Of a DNA stretch of 64,000 bases, positions 37,379 to 46,079 are shown piece after piece. Source of the stretch: Haloquadratum walsbyi J07HQW1 (GTDB lineage Archaea; Halobacteriota; Halobacteria; Halobacteriales; Haloferacaceae). The notes beneath the pieces were generated by a model. The model did no database searches. It was given only the letters and a program-made list of their open reading frames with translations, and had not been told where the DNA came from. Made by a program: the position numbers and the translations under genes. How positions within the stretch are numbered: position 1 is the first letter of the stretch; each line of letters opens with the position of its first letter. The stretch is from NCBI GenBank assembly GCA_000415965.1, contig KE356560.1:1710173-1774172 (forward strand), in the 5' to 3' direction.

Positions 37379-38386
37379 ATGGCATCTGAACAAGCACCGC
37401 GAAACGAACCTCGCCAGCAGCTCAACACCGGTCCACTAGCGCAGGTCACCCGGTGGATGGAGAATCTCAATGAGACGCAGTATGCATACCTGCTACTGAC
37501 ACCTGCGTTAGTATTATTGACAGTCATCGCGCTGTATCCACTGCTCGATACACTGCGGATGTCACTGTTCGCTGATAGTCTCACCGGGGGTCTCGGTGAC
37601 TTCACCGGGGTAACTAATTATGTTGAAATCATGACTGGTCAGCGGACAGCCTCACTCCCGTCACCATTTTTACCTGAAGCAATAACAGTTGATGCATTAT
37701 TTAACAGCGCACTCATCGTGACGCTCATCTTTACAGTCGTGAGCGTATTTTTTGAGACCATAATCGGGTTTGGTCAGGCGCTCGTGTTGAATCAGGACTT
37801 CGCTGGACGACGCTGGGTCCGCGTTGCGATTATTATCCCATGGGCGGTTCCCATCGTTATTCAGGGAATGATCTTCTTTTTACTTTTCACCCCTGGTATT
37901 GGATTGTTTATCGGAGCAGAGAATAACCCGACACTCCTCCAGGAGTGGGGGATTTTCGGACAGACACCGCTTGCAAATACGACCGAATCAACGCTTATTG
38001 TCATCATCGCTGATATCTGGAAGACAACAGCATTCATGGCGCTGCTTATTCTGGCTGGTTTGCAGAGCGTTGACCGGAATCTATACGATGTCGCTCGCGT
38101 CGCTGGCGCATCAAAATGGCAGATGTTCAAGCGAATCACACTCCCAGTCGTTCTTCCGAGCGTCCTGGTAGCGATGCTATTCCGGACCATTCAGGCGATG
38201 CGAGTGTACGGTGTGATTGAGGTTGTTGCCGGATGTAATACCGTTCCATCGCTTTCGTGTTTGGTGATTACGACGTTTAATCAGAATCTCTTCGGGTCCT
38301 CAGCTGCGATTGCATTCATGACTGCCGCTATTATTGGAATAATGACTGGTGTATACATTATCGGATACGCACGGGAGGAGGTATAA
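37379..38386 (+). CDS. ABC sugar permease, MalF/UgpA-like
   Basis: A 335-residue membrane protein with six core helices. The first follows a cytoplasmic N-terminus of about 45 residues. The segment DVARVAGASKWQMFKRITLPVVLPS is the EAA loop through which permeases contact the ATPase, with the family's Gly and Leu-Pro. It pairs with the second permease, whose gene begins two bases after this stop. The 86-base gap after the binding-protein gene indicates one operon. Exact sugar specificity cannot be read. Confidence 0.9.
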   Translation: MASEQAPRNEPRQQLNTGPLAQVTRWMENLNETQYAYLLLTPALVLLTVIALYPLLDTLRMSLFADSLTGGLGDFTGVTNYVEIMTGQRTASLPSPFLPEAITVDALFNSALIVTLIFTVVSVFFETIIGFGQALVLNQDFAGRRWVRVAIIIPWAVPIVIQGMIFFLLFTPGIGLFIGAENNPTLLQEWGIFGQTPLANTTESTLIVIIADIWKTTAFMALLILAGLQSVDRNLYDVARVAGASKWQMFKRITLPVVLPSVLVAMLFRTIQAMRVYGVIEVVAGCNTVPSLSCLVITTFNQNLFGSSAAIAFMTAAIIGIMTGVYIIGYAREEV

Positions 38387-38387
38387 C

Positions 38388-39311
38388 ATGGCAACCGACG
38401 AGCGCAATACGGGTGAAATTGAGCGTGGTCCCTTCGAGCGCTGGGTTGCAGCCGCTATCACAAATCCAGAGCGGGCCTACCGATCCATGTTCTGGGTCAT
38501 CACGATTTTCTTTATTTTTACGACGCTATTCCCATTCTACTGGCTTCTTGTCCTAGCACTAACACCAGAGGCAAGACTCTACGATGCAGGGCTGGTTCCT
38601 GCGGGATTCAATCCGGAGAATTTCATCCGTGTGTTTGAGACGATTCCATTCCACGTCTACATGTTCAACAGCCTCGTTCTGGCGACTGTAACGACAGTGA
38701 TTGTACTATTACTCGCGAGTTTAGCAGGATATGTATTCGGGCGGCTCGATTTCCCCGGTAAGAGTGTGATGATGCTGCTCATTTTAGCTATCTCATATTT
38801 CCCACCTGCAGCGTTCTTCTTACCTCTCTGGGATCTGTTTACCGGACAGGTTGTCCCTGGGTTACGTCTGTACAACACGCCCGGTGCGATGGTTCTCCCG
38901 TTTAGTGCGCTCTTCTTACCGTTATCAATATTCGTGTTGACGACATTTTATGGTCAGATACCCGATGGACTCGAAGATGCTGCCCGGGTCGAAGGGACAA
39001 CGCGACTTGGTGCCTTGTTCCGAGTGATTGTCCCGCTCTCTGCCCCTGGTGTGGCGACCGCTGGTGTATTAACATTCATTGCGGTCTATAACGAATTCTT
39101 CTTTTCGTTCTTAATGAATAACGGACAACCAGAGAACTGGGCACCAATCGTCGGCGGGCTTCTTCAGTTACAGCGCTCTGGGCAGTTTGAATCGACATTT
39201 TCGGTGATGGCCGCCGGCAGTATTATTGCTGTGTTACCGGTGGCGATTTTGGTTGTTATCGCTCAGGAGAAAATTGTCAGTGGACTCACAGCAGGCGCAC
39301 TCAAAGAATAA
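38388..39311 (+). CDS. ABC sugar permease, MalG/UgpE-like
   Basis: Starting at MATDERNTGEIERG (38388), 307 residues. Six helices are visible. The EAA loop reads GLEDAARVEGTTRLGALFRVIVPLSAPG, complete and conserved. This type forms the heterodimeric transmembrane channel with the preceding permease. It begins two bases after the preceding stop, suggesting coupled translation. The frame opening earlier at 38349 overlaps the first permease and is not used. Confidence 0.9.
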   Translation: MATDERNTGEIERGPFERWVAAAITNPERAYRSMFWVITIFFIFTTLFPFYWLLVLALTPEARLYDAGLVPAGFNPENFIRVFETIPFHVYMFNSLVLATVTTVIVLLLASLAGYVFGRLDFPGKSVMMLLILAISYFPPAAFFLPLWDLFTGQVVPGLRLYNTPGAMVLPFSALFLPLSIFVLTTFYGQIPDGLEDAARVEGTTRLGALFRVIVPLSAPGVATAGVLTFIAVYNEFFFSFLMNNGQPENWAPIVGGLLQLQRSGQFESTFSVMAAGSIIAVLPVAILVVIAQEKIVSGLTAGALKE

Positions 39312-39418
39312 ATCAACGTATGTCACGTCACACGACGCATACAGCCAAACACAATCCAACCATACTATTATGAACAACACGCGATTCAGCATTTATCAAC
39401 GCAGTACAAATCCTACAT

Positions 39419-40636
39419 ATGGCACGAGTTAGACTCAAAGACGTCACAAAAAACTACGGAGATGTAACGGCCGTCGACAGTATCAACCTTGATATCCAAC
39501 ATAATGAGTTCGTCACACTCGTTGGTCCGTCAGGATGCGGAAAATCAACCACGATGGAGCAGGTCGCAGGACTCACACATCCAACAAGTGGACAAGTGTA
39601 TATCGGTGACAGAGATGTGACGAACCTCCCACCGAAAGACCGTGGGATTGCAATGGTATTTCAGAATATCGCATTGTTTCCACATCTCGATGTGTTTGAT
39701 AATATCAGCTTTGGTCTCCGTCTTCGTGATTACACCGACCAGGAGATCAAACGCCGCGTCGACAACGCTGCAGAGGTTGTCGAACTTGAGGGCATGCTCG
39801 ACCGCATGCCAGATGAGATGTCTGGTGGGCAACGACAACGGGTCGCGATTGCCCGGGCGATTGTGCGTGAGCCCGCGGTTTTCCTGATGGACGAACCACT
39901 GGCAAATCTCGATGCCAAACTCCGCGTTCATATGCGAACGCAATTACAACGTCTGCATAAAGAACTCGATACCACGATTATCTACGTCACCCATAATCAA
40001 GCAGAGGCGATGACAATGTCCGACCGAATTGCAGTTCTTGACACTGGCGAACTGCAACAGATTGATCCCCCGCTTGTGTGTTACAATGAACCAGCAAATC
40101 TCTTTGTTGCAACGTTCATTGGATCACCGTCGATGAACACGATTGAAGGCACGATTACGAATGCAGGCTTTGAGTCTGATTACGGTGAAATTACAGTCGA
40201 ACTTGACCCAGTGAGTGCTGGTGTCACAACCGGAGAGACTGTGACGTTAGGTATTCGACCGGAAGACGTCCACCCGACTACCAGTGCAGACACAAGTGAC
40301 GTTGAGCATCCAACTGGGACGTTCTCAACGGTGAGCGATGTCATGGAGCCGATGGGTGACCAGATCTATGTGTACCTGACGACTGCAGATGTCGAGTCAT
40401 CGAGCATGGACCAAGGGTCGGACCGCGGAGAGGTTCTGATGAGTGTCGACCCTGACAGTACTATCCAGCCTGATCAACCAGTGGATGTCGTGTTTGACCG
40501 CTCTCGTATCCATCTCTTTGACGAGAGTGGAGAAGCAATTATTCACGGGATCGAAACCGCTGGAGCAACCGCCGGAAGCCTCACCGAGGGATCCCGAAAC
40601 ACCGAAGCCAACAGAGGTGTCTCAACGGATGGTTGA
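39419..40636 (+). CDS. ABC sugar transporter ATPase, MalK/UgpC-like
   Basis: The 405-residue ATPase has Walker A GPSGCGKST (36-44), Q-loop in MVFQNIALFPH, signature MSGGQRQRV, Walker B VFLMDEPLANLD and switch His in YVTHNQAEAM. After residue 240 a MalK-type OB-fold regulatory domain follows, including LGIRPEDVHP. This is the CUT1 carbohydrate-uptake class. Its C-terminus is extended by about 30 residues beyond the usual fold, rich in Gly, Thr and Glu. The stop overlaps the next gene by eight bases. It energises the sugar importer. Confidence 0.93.
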   Translation: MARVRLKDVTKNYGDVTAVDSINLDIQHNEFVTLVGPSGCGKSTTMEQVAGLTHPTSGQVYIGDRDVTNLPPKDRGIAMVFQNIALFPHLDVFDNISFGLRLRDYTDQEIKRRVDNAAEVVELEGMLDRMPDEMSGGQRQRVAIARAIVREPAVFLMDEPLANLDAKLRVHMRTQLQRLHKELDTTIIYVTHNQAEAMTMSDRIAVLDTGELQQIDPPLVCYNEPANLFVATFIGSPSMNTIEGTITNAGFESDYGEITVELDPVSAGVTTGETVTLGIRPEDVHPTTSADTSDVEHPTGTFSTVSDVMEPMGDQIYVYLTTADVESSSMDQGSDRGEVLMSVDPDSTIQPDQPVDVVFDRSRIHLFDESGEAIIHGIETAGATAGSLTEGSRNTEANRGVSTDG

Positions 40637-40964
40637 GACGATTCTCCCGTACTTTCTCGCTGGGACTGTGTTGTTCTTCTTTTGGGTGTACGGAATTGTC
40701 TCATTCATTCTTGACGTCAAACACAAGTTTATACCGGCGGCAACCCGGTATTGGTATCACCGACAAACCGACTCAGCGTCGGACGCCTCTGAGGACTCCT
40801 CGGTCACCAAAACAAAGACAGATACAGATTCGATGACTTCACTATGGAGACAGGAATCCGGTGGTGATTCGAGAGCGAATTATGCTGATCGAACAGATGC
40901 AAGGACAGCTAATGAGTCGACACATAATCGAGAGAATATCGACAGCGATGAGAGTCTGCATTGA
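40629..40964 (+). CDS. small membrane-anchored protein of the sugar operon
   Basis: ATG at 40629 overlaps the end of the ATPase gene by eight bases, implying coupling. The 111-residue product has one hydrophobic helix near residues 6-27, a basic stretch after it (DVKHKFIPAATRYWYHR), then a long, polar, probably disordered acidic tail. A cytoplasmic tail is likely. No known family. Its position suggests an accessory of the ABC importer. Confidence 0.65.
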   Translation: MVETILPYFLAGTVLFFFWVYGIVSFILDVKHKFIPAATRYWYHRQTDSASDASEDSSVTKTKTDTDSMTSLWRQESGGDSRANYADRTDARTANESTHNRENIDSDESLH

Positions 40965-41036
40965 TTAGCGTGCAGCTACTCACACCGTTCAACTCAGATC
41001 AAGTGATTATCGATTACGGTTAAGACTCATGCGATC

Positions 41037-41240
41037 ATGATGAAGATAGGAAGCCTCCACAAGATTACCACTGGGCTAGGCTGTTTAGCAGTTATGACGA
41101 TGTGGATCTTTCTCAAAACTGGATTTATTCCAGCTGTATTACTCACGATCATCTGCAGCGTTGCAATCGCGTATATCATCGTTGATACTATTTGGCGGCA
41201 ATTTCAGCGGTGGCTCGGATGGACACAGCTTGAGCACTAA
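41037..41240 (+). CDS. small two-helix membrane protein
   Basis: The 67-residue product starts MMKIGSLHKITTG and has two hydrophobic helices, about residues 12-30 and 32-52, followed by a Trp- and Arg-containing C-terminus (WRQFQRWLGW). It follows the sugar operon by 72 bases on the same strand and could belong to it. No family is recognised. Confidence 0.55.
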   Translation: MMKIGSLHKITTGLGCLAVMTMWIFLKTGFIPAVLLTIICSVAIAYIIVDTIWRQFQRWLGWTQLEH

Positions 41241-41588
41241 CTCTTCGGTCGTGTCACGACAGTCTGTGTCGGGAGTTCACACAACTTGGCTCCGTTCATA
41301 TTGGTATTCCGGGGTGTCCTGATATCGGATATAAAATCGAGAGGTGAGGGAATCAGTCTTTGTTGATGTCCCCATCGCACCCGTCACGTCCTCGGTGTCG
41401 AGAGCAAACGCCGAGTTGAGTCTGAAAGCTAATATCTCAATACTGGGGTATGGAGGAGATAGTTGGGCTGTATTCAATGGACGATCCCCAGAATAATTCT
41501 CATTTGAGACCAATATCAACGGTACATACACAGATGCGCTCTGCCAGTTGATTATGTCGCCTCACACCTGTATATACAGCGTACGCTC
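41241..41588. other. intergenic, nothing recognised
   Basis: About 350 bases between the small membrane protein and the DUF6176-like pseudogene. A minus-strand 84-codon frame at 41277-41531 has no recognisable motif and is not supported. Confidence 0.35.
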
Positions 41589-41932
41589 ATGACAGATGTC
41601 ACTCTCGCACGTGCTCCAATCAAGAATGGGAAGACCGATCAGCTACGTGACTGGTTCGAGGAGATGGAACACCAGGAATCAGAAGTCAGGAGTCACAGAG
41701 ACTCTTCAGCACAAAGGTGTCGATACTGTGACTGATTCATTCTTGAGTACAATGGGGATGCATATCGTTATGTCTACATGGAAATTGAAAACTTCAACAA
41801 AGCCGACAAGCCGGTCACAAAGAAAAATATGATATCGATAAGCAACAGCATGAACTGCTCGGCGACACAGTTACTGGGGTTGGGAGAGCCCCCGAGACAA
41901 TCGGTCACTTTAGAAACCCAACAATAAGATAG
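41589..41932 (+). pseudogene. DUF6176-like protein, frameshifted
   Basis: ATG at 41589 opens TDVTLARAPIKNGKTDQLRDWFEEMEH, matching the N-terminus of the DUF6176 family (VxLxRxxIKPGKTxRLxxW pattern). The frame changes near 41690 (ETLQHKGVDTVTDSFLS) and again near 41750 (DAYRYVYMEIENFNKADKPV), and ends with ETIGHFRNPTI before TAG at 41930. Joined they give a whole single-domain protein, so the gene seems to have decayed recently. A two-domain relative follows downstream. Confidence 0.65.
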
Positions 41933-42144
41933 ACTGAGTGGAATGAACCTTCCGAACGTGAACTCAAAACCATCTTTGCATTGGTGATTGTATTTAATAC
42001 GCGCTGTGTACTTAGTGGTGTCCAATTAACGTATTGATACTCAGTTCGCCCGCCTACTCATCTTTGGAGCCGGGATGCCGTTCGATAAAAAGAGTTCGCT
42101 ATGCCGTGGAAATTGACTTGCTCACAGCCCCCGTGCAAGCATAT

Positions 42145-43110
42145 ATGAGCCGTCAAGAGACAGGTGACAACGCCGTGAATGGAGCAACCAAGACCGCCAG
42201 CGGTGGGTTCGGGTTGAGCACCCATCCGACATATCCCGAGCGTGGCGGAATCGATGTCTTTGACTCGCTATTCATTCGCCAACCGATCGCCCGTGGACGG
42301 ACTGGAGTTGTCAGAGATATACTGGCAGACTGGGCGCGTGACAACACCGAGGGTGATGTTCACACGCTGTTGCCGGTTGACGGCGTGACATTAGTGACGC
42401 TGTTTCTCGACGACGGGGGGTTTGGCTGGACCACCGACTCTGAGCGCGACCGACAGCGCAGCGATGCATTGCTGTGGTACATTGAGGTGATGGACAGCGA
42501 CGCAGAGGTATGGACGCTGCCGGACGAGACCATCCGGAGTGCGTCGCCGCTGTTTGAGCGTGGGCTAGCAGACCTACTTACTGGGGAGGCGACGGTTTAC
42601 GCCGACGGTCACGGCGACCATCGGTACGTCACCCACGTGACAAATCCACGGCGACAGGAGCGGTACGCCAACACCGTTGGGCAGACGCTTGTCGCCCCCG
42701 TCGCTGGCGACAAATTACCGATACCGGTTGTAATCAGCTCCCTCGCGTTGAAGCCCGGACTCACCAGCACGCTCGTCGCACGTGCAATTGATGTCGTTAA
42801 TTGGCTCAAGCAGTTCGACCGGATTCAGTCCTGGGCTCGCAACGAAACCGACACGGTCGAAGCAGAGGCGATGTACACTGAGTCGCTGCTGTTGGAAGCA
42901 ATCGATAACCGTCAGGTGATCCACTACTATATGGAGACCGAGGATATGGACCGACTCTATGAAGCCTTCTACGAGTCCGACAATTGGGAAACACGGCTCT
43001 CGGAGTGGTTGATGCGGCGGGTCTTGGCAAACCCCGAGGTGTTTCTCAATCCGCCGCTGCAGACGGATTGTGAGATTATGATTCACGCCGTTGATCCCGA
43101 GCGACCCTGA
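42145..43110 (+). CDS. tandem-domain DUF6176-like protein
   Basis: From the ATG at 42145 (MSRQETGDNA) the protein has 321 residues. The upstream extension from 42034 looks non-coding. Two copies of a DUF6176-like module are visible. The first, from FIRQPIARGRTGVVRDIL to VTHVTNPRRQERY, spans about residues 45-195. The second, from LALKPGLTSTLVARAID to MIHAVDPERP, runs to the end. Each has the pattern of a dimeric alpha-beta-barrel fold with a final His and Pro-x-Arg. The usual family member has one module. Function is unknown. Confidence 0.6.
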   Translation: MSRQETGDNAVNGATKTASGGFGLSTHPTYPERGGIDVFDSLFIRQPIARGRTGVVRDILADWARDNTEGDVHTLLPVDGVTLVTLFLDDGGFGWTTDSERDRQRSDALLWYIEVMDSDAEVWTLPDETIRSASPLFERGLADLLTGEATVYADGHGDHRYVTHVTNPRRQERYANTVGQTLVAPVAGDKLPIPVVISSLALKPGLTSTLVARAIDVVNWLKQFDRIQSWARNETDTVEAEAMYTESLLLEAIDNRQVIHYYMETEDMDRLYEAFYESDNWETRLSEWLMRRVLANPEVFLNPPLQTDCEIMIHAVDPERP

Positions 43111-43296
43111 CGTATCCACTACCGAAGATGTGATACCTTCCCGTTCGAGTAACAAAGGTGTATTCGCATGGGCACTCGACATCTCTTGCAGCAACTGTGA
43201 TGATGGACGGACATTGGTATGTCGTGGTATCAGTGTCTTAATACATCGCAGTAACTTCGTGCACGGGTCGATTGCTGTGGATCTCATCTGACACGG

Positions 43297-43516
43297 TCAC
43301 AGCTCAGTGTGTTTGACTATGAGGAGATCCTCACCACTTGAGTGTCGCTGTGTCTGTACTACCGTGAGAGTATGAGTCGTCGCGAACTCCTCAGTACCCT
43401 CCCGAGCATCATCATCATTTCGGACCGATGACCTCGTCACAGTTGTCCACGGCGAGAATCGAACTGAGTCTGGGTTCGGAGAGAAATACTGTTCATGTTA
43501 CCACCGACTGATAGAG
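43297..43516 (-). pseudogene. dispersed small protein family, copy B
   Basis: Read on the minus strand the DNA matches copies A and C best at 43473-43516, which gives ISRW, stop, HEQYFSPNPD. Further on, TVTRSS corresponds to PVTRSA in the others, and the frame ends at 43297. A TAA interrupts the start, so this copy is decayed. The 43111-43296 interval to the left has nothing else recognisable. Confidence 0.4.
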
Positions 43517-43571
43517 AACTGAATCCCGGTGATGCTCAAGCCCGTTATCTGCTCATAGTTAACAAGGATGT

Positions 43572-43594
43572 CCTCTGATAAATTGTATCAGAGG
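43572..43594. repeat. perfect 9-base hairpin
   Basis: CCTCTGATA and TATCAGAGG form a perfect stem around the loop AATTG. It is about 100 bases before the gene at 43693 and beside the copy B remnant. It could be a mobile-element end, an operator or a terminator. Confidence 0.45.
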
Positions 43595-43692
43595 AGATCA
43601 TGGGGGTACCTGTGGCAGTGATGCTTCGGGTAGATTTATGTGTAGTATTGTTTTTCTTAGATATGAGGGTCTGGAATAACCACTGATAGTTT

Positions 43693-44136
43693 ATGGATGA
43701 TGTAACTGATATGAGTGATTGGCCGCGTCCCTCGGGTGATGAGCTTCCGGAGTTATACGAGGAGACCGAGGGGATGATTAAGCGGGCAAATGGTATTCTA
43801 CGTAACCATTTTCAGGTCGATAGCTCTGGATCTATGGATTGTATTGTATTTGATGATGCTGGTCAGGACGACTTTCTGCGTGCGCTTGATGCTGATCACG
43901 AGGTCATGGTTCCTCTGTTTCAGAAGGTTGCGGGGTTGCCTGACAGGGAGTTTGAGCGCCAATACGGTGTAAGTGGAATTGGGCAGCGGTTGAAGGGTCG
44001 AAAGAGCAGTCTCAAAGGGTATGAGCCCGCTGAAAGGTTTGCTGAGGTGCTTTCTGATGTAATGCCCGGTTCGTTGAATCTGGAGAGTATTTTTTACACG
44101 TTCTTCAAGATGCGAGAGTCCGATCAGCGGCGGTGA
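43693..44136 (+). CDS. possible truncated restriction-like protein
   Basis: The 147-residue product begins MDDVTDMSDWPRPSG and is polar and mostly helical. Its C-terminal part, VSGIGQRLKGRKSSLKGYEPAERFAEVL with FTFFKMRESDQRR at the end, resembles the N-terminal part of longer haloarchaeal restriction-endonuclease-like proteins whose catalytic domain follows. If so, the nuclease domain is missing and the gene is a truncation. That likeness is remembered, not searched. An independent small protein is equally possible. No methyltransferase gene lies nearby. Confidence 0.45.
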   Translation: MDDVTDMSDWPRPSGDELPELYEETEGMIKRANGILRNHFQVDSSGSMDCIVFDDAGQDDFLRALDADHEVMVPLFQKVAGLPDREFERQYGVSGIGQRLKGRKSSLKGYEPAERFAEVLSDVMPGSLNLESIFYTFFKMRESDQRR

Positions 44137-44150
44137 ACCGAGGCGGAGTG

Positions 44151-44444
44151 TCACACAGTGAGTCGCTGTCCAAGCATCGAGATACCGGCAACTGCGAATA
44201 TCAAAATGACCAGATTAAATCCAGCCTGAAACAGTGGCTCGAAATCAGGGGCAATCCAGATGCTAATTGCCCGTGCAGAAGCCATGTAAAGTCGAATCAC
44301 CGCTATGAGCGCTAATAGTGAGAGCCCCCCGAAAGCCACCAGTTGGGTATACCGACGAAGATTTCGACTGTCACGAGACAATTCATCCTCATCATCTGCC
44401 TCAGATTGTGTGGAGGCGTGATTGGTTTCATTAGAGTCACTCAT
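44151..44444 (-). CDS. small membrane partner of the PGF-CTERM protein
   Basis: Starting at MSDSNETNHA (44444) the protein has 97 residues. The ATG overlaps the end of the upstream gene by eight bases, so the two are coupled. A charged, acidic N-terminal region of about 30 residues precedes two hydrophobic helices (FGGLSLLALIAVIRLYMAS and FNLVILIFAVAGISML). No family is recognised. Coupling suggests it works with the surface protein at 44437-45453. Confidence 0.6.
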   Translation of the reverse strand: MSDSNETNHASTQSEADDEDELSRDSRNLRRYTQLVAFGGLSLLALIAVIRLYMASARAISIWIAPDFEPLFQAGFNLVILIFAVAGISMLGQRLTV

Positions 44445-45453
44445 GGGTGTTACTCCAGACGATAATCGTGATAACCAATGCAAGAAGACCGATACTTATG
44501 CCAAACCCGGGCTGAGATGTCTCCGATTCGGTGAGTCCTGCTGTTTCACCTCTGTCCTCTCCAGTTGTCTCAGCACCGGTTTCGAAATCACTTGCTTGGA
44601 TATCAATCTGTTCGCGAGTTGAGTTCGCAGGCAGCGGTTCTGTTGGTGCGAGTTCAGCGGTTGCACTCGCGACCTCAAGAATGACTGAATCACGGATTAA
44701 CATCGCATCGAGTGCATAATTGTACTCATCAGGGACTTCAAGTGTCGCGTTTACCTCTGTGGTTCGTCCAGATCTGACCGTCCCGACAGTTGCTGTAGTC
44801 TGATCAGCGATAATATTTGAGTCTGCCTGGCGAGCCATGATGCGGAGTTGTAGTCCATCAGTCGCCGTATCACCAGTATTCGTCAGGTACGTCGTCGTTG
44901 TGATCTGCACCTGATTTTCAGTAACGTTTGCGATTCGGTAGGTGATTGGTGGGATTGTTGTCGTCTCAAACTGCTCAAAACGAACTGTGGATTTCGCATA
45001 TGCCGGAGTCAGGGCACTCACGCCAGACACAGTCGTCGCTCCATTCTCGACCCGCTGCCCTGAATTATAGATTCTCACATCGAATCGATATCGACCTTCT
45101 CGTGGAACAGTAAGATTTGCTCGAACCGGCACTTCCCGATTCCCACGAATCGATCCAACAGATACACGCTCCGTCTCTCGGAGCAAATTCGAATCTGCAC
45201 CGATAGCTCGCACTTCAACAGAGATATTTTCAGAGACACCACCACGATGAGAGAGACGGATATCCAATGAGAGTGTGACCGACTGACCACTCACTGTCAG
45301 TGGTTCCACCGCGACGTCCTGGTTGAGCCGTATAACCCCTTCTCGAATATTGGTATCGCGTTCTGCAATCGCGCCGGGCAGTACGATTGCTGAGACGAGA
45401 ATGAACAGCATCATTACTAAACCGGCGCTGATGAGAATACGATGTCGGTCCAT
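44437..45453 (-). CDS. surface protein with PGF-CTERM-like tail, DUF7490-like
   Basis: From MDRHRILISAGL (45453) the protein has 338 residues. A start at 45489 is possible. One N-terminal hydrophobic helix serves as signal or anchor. Two beta-rich Ig-like repeats follow, with phrases such as VREGRYRFDVRIYN-like and EVPDEYNYALDAMLI. A Thr/Glu-rich linker of about 30 residues precedes QPGFGISIGLLALVITIIVW and a short charged end. That is the layout of PGF-CTERM proteins processed and lipid-anchored by archaeosortase A. The double module resembles DUF7490 proteins. Confidence 0.7.
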   Translation of the reverse strand: MDRHRILISAGLVMMLFILVSAIVLPGAIAERDTNIREGVIRLNQDVAVEPLTVSGQSVTLSLDIRLSHRGGVSENISVEVRAIGADSNLLRETERVSVGSIRGNREVPVRANLTVPREGRYRFDVRIYNSGQRVENGATTVSGVSALTPAYAKSTVRFEQFETTTIPPITYRIANVTENQVQITTTTYLTNTGDTATDGLQLRIMARQADSNIIADQTTATVGTVRSGRTTEVNATLEVPDEYNYALDAMLIRDSVILEVASATAELAPTEPLPANSTREQIDIQASDFETGAETTGEDRGETAGLTESETSQPGFGISIGLLALVITIIVWSNTHE

Positions 45454-45934
45454 GACGGAGTCATTCGATTCGTGTGCTCCTGTCATCATTTAGTTGTTGT
45501 ATCAGTCTCTCAATCTGTAATCATTCTCTCGGCTCTGAGCACGCCGGGAAGATCTCGTGTGGGAGTCTCTCAGCATATGGATTCTCTTATTTTCACCCGC
45601 TGTCGGGATGGACTGCTGGCTCCTCTTCTTATTCCACTGAGTTTATTGATTGTGTCTCACAGACCACTATCCCGATGAGCCGACTCCTCTCGATCAGAAA
45701 ACTTCTGACCAGTGTCAGTGCCATGCGCTGCGCTCTGTGAGCTCGCCTCGGTGTCCACAGTTGTGGCGAGCGTGGACGTATGCAGTCCACCGATGAGCCG
45801 TCGAATAACGCACAGTGGTATCAATCGTGCAATCAGGAAGTCCTAAAACCGTTATGCTGTCCTCAGCAACAAAGGAAATTGATACTTACTGTGTTTGCGT
45901 GTTAGTGCTGTAGTAATCGGCATAATTACCAATC
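45454..45934. other. intergenic, nothing recognised
   Basis: About 480 bases without a supported gene. Plus-strand frames at 45442-45740 run opposite the PGF-CTERM gene start and lack protein-like features. AT-rich DNA near 45860-45930 may carry the promoter of the small ORF at 45935. Confidence 0.35.
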
Positions 45935-46072
45935 ATGCAGAGAGATTTCCTCGCGTCACATATAATCGCGGTTTTATATACCATTTTAATCACGGAGTTG
46001 ATACTCGTCGCAATAACGGCGAAAGGCAGTGATAAGACACTATCGTTATTAGCTAAAACTCATATCAGCTGA
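45935..46072 (+). CDS. possible 45-residue single-helix membrane protein
   Basis: ATG at 45935 (MQRDFLASHI) gives 45 residues with one clear hydrophobic helix, IIAVLYTILITELILVAIT, between short polar ends. Length, single helix and Lys-containing tail suit a genuine small membrane protein. No homologue is recognised and no neighbour supports a role. Confidence 0.4.
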   Translation: MQRDFLASHIIAVLYTILITELILVAITAKGSDKTLSLLAKTHIS

Positions 46073-46079
46073 ACAAAAC

